DNA from: a virus
Direction: 5' to 3' (one strand)
DNA: 40,082 bases
IMG/VR virus record: IMGVR_UViG_3300046010_003001
Location: 1-40,082 of that record
Part shown: piece after piece, positions 38,970 to 40,082 of the stretch
Position numbering within the stretch: the stretch's first letter is position 1
Layout: every line of letters begins with the position of its first letter
The notes under the pieces: model-generated
Databases searched by the model: none
Told to the model about the DNA's origin: nothing
What the model saw: only the letters and a program-made list of their open reading frames with translations
Program-made: the position numbers and the translations under genes

Positions 38970-39047
38970 GTTGTTGATTTATATAGGCTTTTTTCTTTAA
39001 AAAAAAGGCTTGACATTTAATCATTTTGGGCATATACTACATGTATT
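38966..39047 (+). promoter_or_regulatory. sigma70 promoter with upstream repeat and palindrome
   Basis: TTGACA (39010-39015), a 17-base spacer and TATACT (39033-39038) in the AAGGCTTGACA context. The core TACATGTA follows, as at 16936. A 22-base repeat (38966-38987) is identical to 16877-16898. The leader carries CGGAG before ATG 39073. Confidence 0.88.
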
Positions 39048-39072
39048 GACACTGAGAAATCGGAGATAGCAC

Positions 39073-39540
39073 ATGAAGATCGTTATTCAAACCCAGATTC
39101 GTGAAAACTACGGTGATGCTGACAAGCCCTACTGGAAGTTTAAGGGTGGCAACACTTATCTCATTCTTGGTTTGACTCCGGGTCAGATTGAGGCTGTAAC
39201 TGAGAGGGGCATCCCCACTCTTACCAAGTTGATTGAGTCCCACAGTGAAGGCTTTGAGGAGTATGTTCTCGGCTTCAACATTGTTGAGGACACTGCTGTT
39301 ACGCACGAACCTTGGGAAGCCCCGTTCAGTCTTGCTTGGGAAGGTGGACGTTGGTTGGCCCGTCGTACTACCGAAAATGGTGAGTATGGCTACATGCGCA
39401 AGGAAATCGAAGCCAAAACTGAGCAGTATGATATGCTCATGGGCGGCGAACGTGCTAACTACACCTGTTCGTTTGTCATGCGTGACGGTCGTGAATTCAC
39501 CTACGAACAACTGGAACAATTTTACAAAGAGGCAGCATAA
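39073..39540 (+). CDS. Protein of unknown function, strongly expressed type (155 aa)
   Basis: CGGAG stands before ATG 39073. The product KIVIQTQIRENYGDADKPYW, then KFKGGNTYLILGLTPGQIEA, then PWEAPFSLAWEGGRWLARRT reads as a beta-rich single domain. An aromatic centre (FSLAWEGGRW) and a charged helix (MRKEIEAKTEQYDML) are visible. Codon choice is C-rich like the other genes behind this promoter family. I do not recognise it, but it could be an early protein aimed at the host. The tiny gene that follows overlaps its stop by one base. Confidence 0.75.
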   Translation: MKIVIQTQIRENYGDADKPYWKFKGGNTYLILGLTPGQIEAVTERGIPTLTKLIESHSEGFEEYVLGFNIVEDTAVTHEPWEAPFSLAWEGGRWLARRTTENGEYGYMRKEIEAKTEQYDMLMGGERANYTCSFVMRDGREFTYEQLEQFYKEAA

Positions 39541-39707
39541 TGAGCAGGATGAACCAAATCAATTTGGAAATTCAGGAAATGTTACAGGATGGATTTCATC
39601 CAGTCAAAATAAGCAAGGTCCTAGGAGTGCCCTTGGGTTGGGTTTATGACACGCTGGAAGCAATGCAGGACAGTGATGAACCCTTAGAAAACTACGTAAG
39701 TGATTGA
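39540..39707 (+). CDS. Tiny helix-turn-helix protein (55 aa)
   Basis: ATG 39540 shares a base with the preceding TAA. The frame SRMNQINLEIQEMLQDGFHP, then VKISKVLGVPLGWVYDTLEA has a classic helix-turn-helix: a first helix (EIQEMLQDG), 'VKISKVLGVPLGWVYDTL' with the glycine turn and a recognition helix. Such short DNA-binding proteins in phages are commonly unnamed. It lies between two copies of the palindromic early promoter, which makes self-regulation attractive but unproved. Its end runs into the next promoter region. Confidence 0.7.
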   Translation: MSRMNQINLEIQEMLQDGFHPVKISKVLGVPLGWVYDTLEAMQDSDEPLENYVSD

Positions 39708-39748
39708 TTTCTAAAGCCTTTTTTCCGTAAAATAATGGATAAAAAGGC

Positions 39749-39788
39749 TTGACATTTAATCGTTTTGGGCATACAATACATGTATTGA
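39749..39788 (+). promoter_or_regulatory. sigma70 promoter with palindrome AATACATGTATT
   Basis: TTGACA (39749-39754), a 17-base spacer and TACAAT (39772-39777); the palindrome is at 39775-39786. Upstream, AAGCCTTTTT (39714-39723) can pair with AAAAAGGCTT (39741-39750), a hairpin whose second arm ends in the -35 box. GAGGAG precedes ATG 39812. Confidence 0.85.
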
Positions 39789-39811
39789 CACTGAGATTGA
39801 GGAGATTGCAG

Positions 39812-40015
39812 ATGGGTTATCGGAAACTTAGCGAACGTGAAGCAAAGTGGCAGCCCCGTAAGGGCCTGGAAGGTCCTTTCTTTTACCCCAACGGTCGTGT
39901 TGCTTACTACGATCCTAAGGAAGGTCGCTATTACGATCCGACCACCGACTTCTACCTCTCTCATGATGAGGCCGCAGAATTGCAAAATCAGGTCTTTGAT
40001 CTACTCAAGGCTTGA
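39812..40015 (+). CDS. Small protein of unknown function (67 aa)
   Basis: The start is ATG 39812 after GAGGAG; longer in-frame forms run into the promoter. The product GYRKLSEREAKWQPRKGLEG, then PFFYPNGRVAYYDPKEGRYY, then DPTTDFYLSHDEAAELQNQV is rich in Tyr, Pro and Gly in the middle, with short repeated (R/G)xYYDP turns, then a helix. It ends Lys-Ala with the TGA inside the next -35 box. No family is recognised; by promoter and codon use it belongs to the early, strongly expressed set. Confidence 0.75.
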   Translation: MGYRKLSEREAKWQPRKGLEGPFFYPNGRVAYYDPKEGRYYDPTTDFYLSHDEAAELQNQVFDLLKA

Positions 40016-40053
40016 CATTAATTCGTTTTGGGTGTATAATACGTAGTATTGAA
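40012..40053 (+). promoter_or_regulatory. Consensus sigma70 promoter (TTGACA-17-TATAAT)
   Basis: TTGACA (40012-40017), a 17-base spacer and TATAAT (40035-40040), the perfect consensus. AATAC and GTATT (40038-40042 and 40046-40050) flank +1 as a diverged form of the palindrome seen elsewhere. The stop TGA of the gene before lies at 40013-40015. Confidence 0.95.
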
Positions 40054-40074
40054 ACTGATAAAGAGGACTAGCAA

Positions 40075-40082
40075 ATGACTAA
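40075..40082 (+). CDS. Start of a gene cut by the window end
   Basis: ATG ACT AA at 40075-40082, with AGAGGA about nine bases upstream and a perfect sigma70 promoter ahead. Only two codons and part of a third are visible, so nothing can be said about the product. Confidence 0.7.

Overview
The window is a gene-dense, AT-rich stretch of a tailed-phage genome with T4-like (myovirus-type) machinery. Every gene I can support lies on the + strand. Diagnostic genes are a large terminase, a gp32-like single-strand DNA binding protein, UvsX, UvsY, thymidylate synthase, dihydrofolate reductase and a two-gene spanin pair. T4-type late promoter cores (TAAATA) occur in the gaps. The host looks like a Gram-negative alphaproteobacterium: the window carries a circularly permuted (two-piece) tmRNA gene whose tag, ANDNYYTEELRLAA, is of alphaproteobacterial style, and it also carries LPS- and envelope-type genes.

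Layout. 1-8.8 kb: the end of a NodU/CmcH-type carbamoyltransferase, a 2389-residue protein built almost wholly of tandem FDFSW-type repeats, and an SGNH-like hydrolase. 8.9-11.7 kb: a DNA methyltransferase, two small membrane or exported proteins and a glycosyltransferase-like protein. 11.7-12.04 kb: permuted tmRNA and its terminator. 12.06-16.6 kb: LpxH-like phosphoesterase, GT2 glycosyltransferase, 2OG-Fe(II) oxygenase, an Ala/Lys/Pro-rich exported protein and a nucleotidyltransferase-ASCH-GNAT fusion. 16.6-21 kb: small unknown proteins behind strong sigma70 promoters, then a MoxR AAA+ ATPase and a metallopeptidase/VWA protein. 21-25 kb: tightly overlapping small genes with folA and thyA. 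25-27 kb: sugar epimerase and aminotransferase. 27-30.4 kb: spanins, a virion protein, three tandem paralogues and a methyltransferase. 30.4-37.3 kb: terminase, a virion or internal protein, gp32, uvsX and uvsY. 37.3-40.1 kb: unknown early-type genes, including a tiny helix-turn-helix protein.

Regulation is unusually legible. One family of host-type promoters (TTGACA/T, a 17-base spacer, then a TATAAT-like box) sits in an AAGGCTTGAC context. In four places its -35 box contains the TGA stop of the preceding gene, so those proteins end in Lys-Ala. A second class, the late promoters, lies exactly five bases upstream of ATG at five genes, which predicts leaderless late mRNAs. Several terminators are followed by, or physically merged with, a late promoter.

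Functionally the window combines nucleotide supply (folA, thyA), recombination (gp32, uvsX, uvsY), packaging, lysis, a sugar and envelope modification set, a candidate ribosome-rescue RNA and a MoxR-VWA chaperone-like pair. Assignments come from reading motifs by eye; no database search was run.
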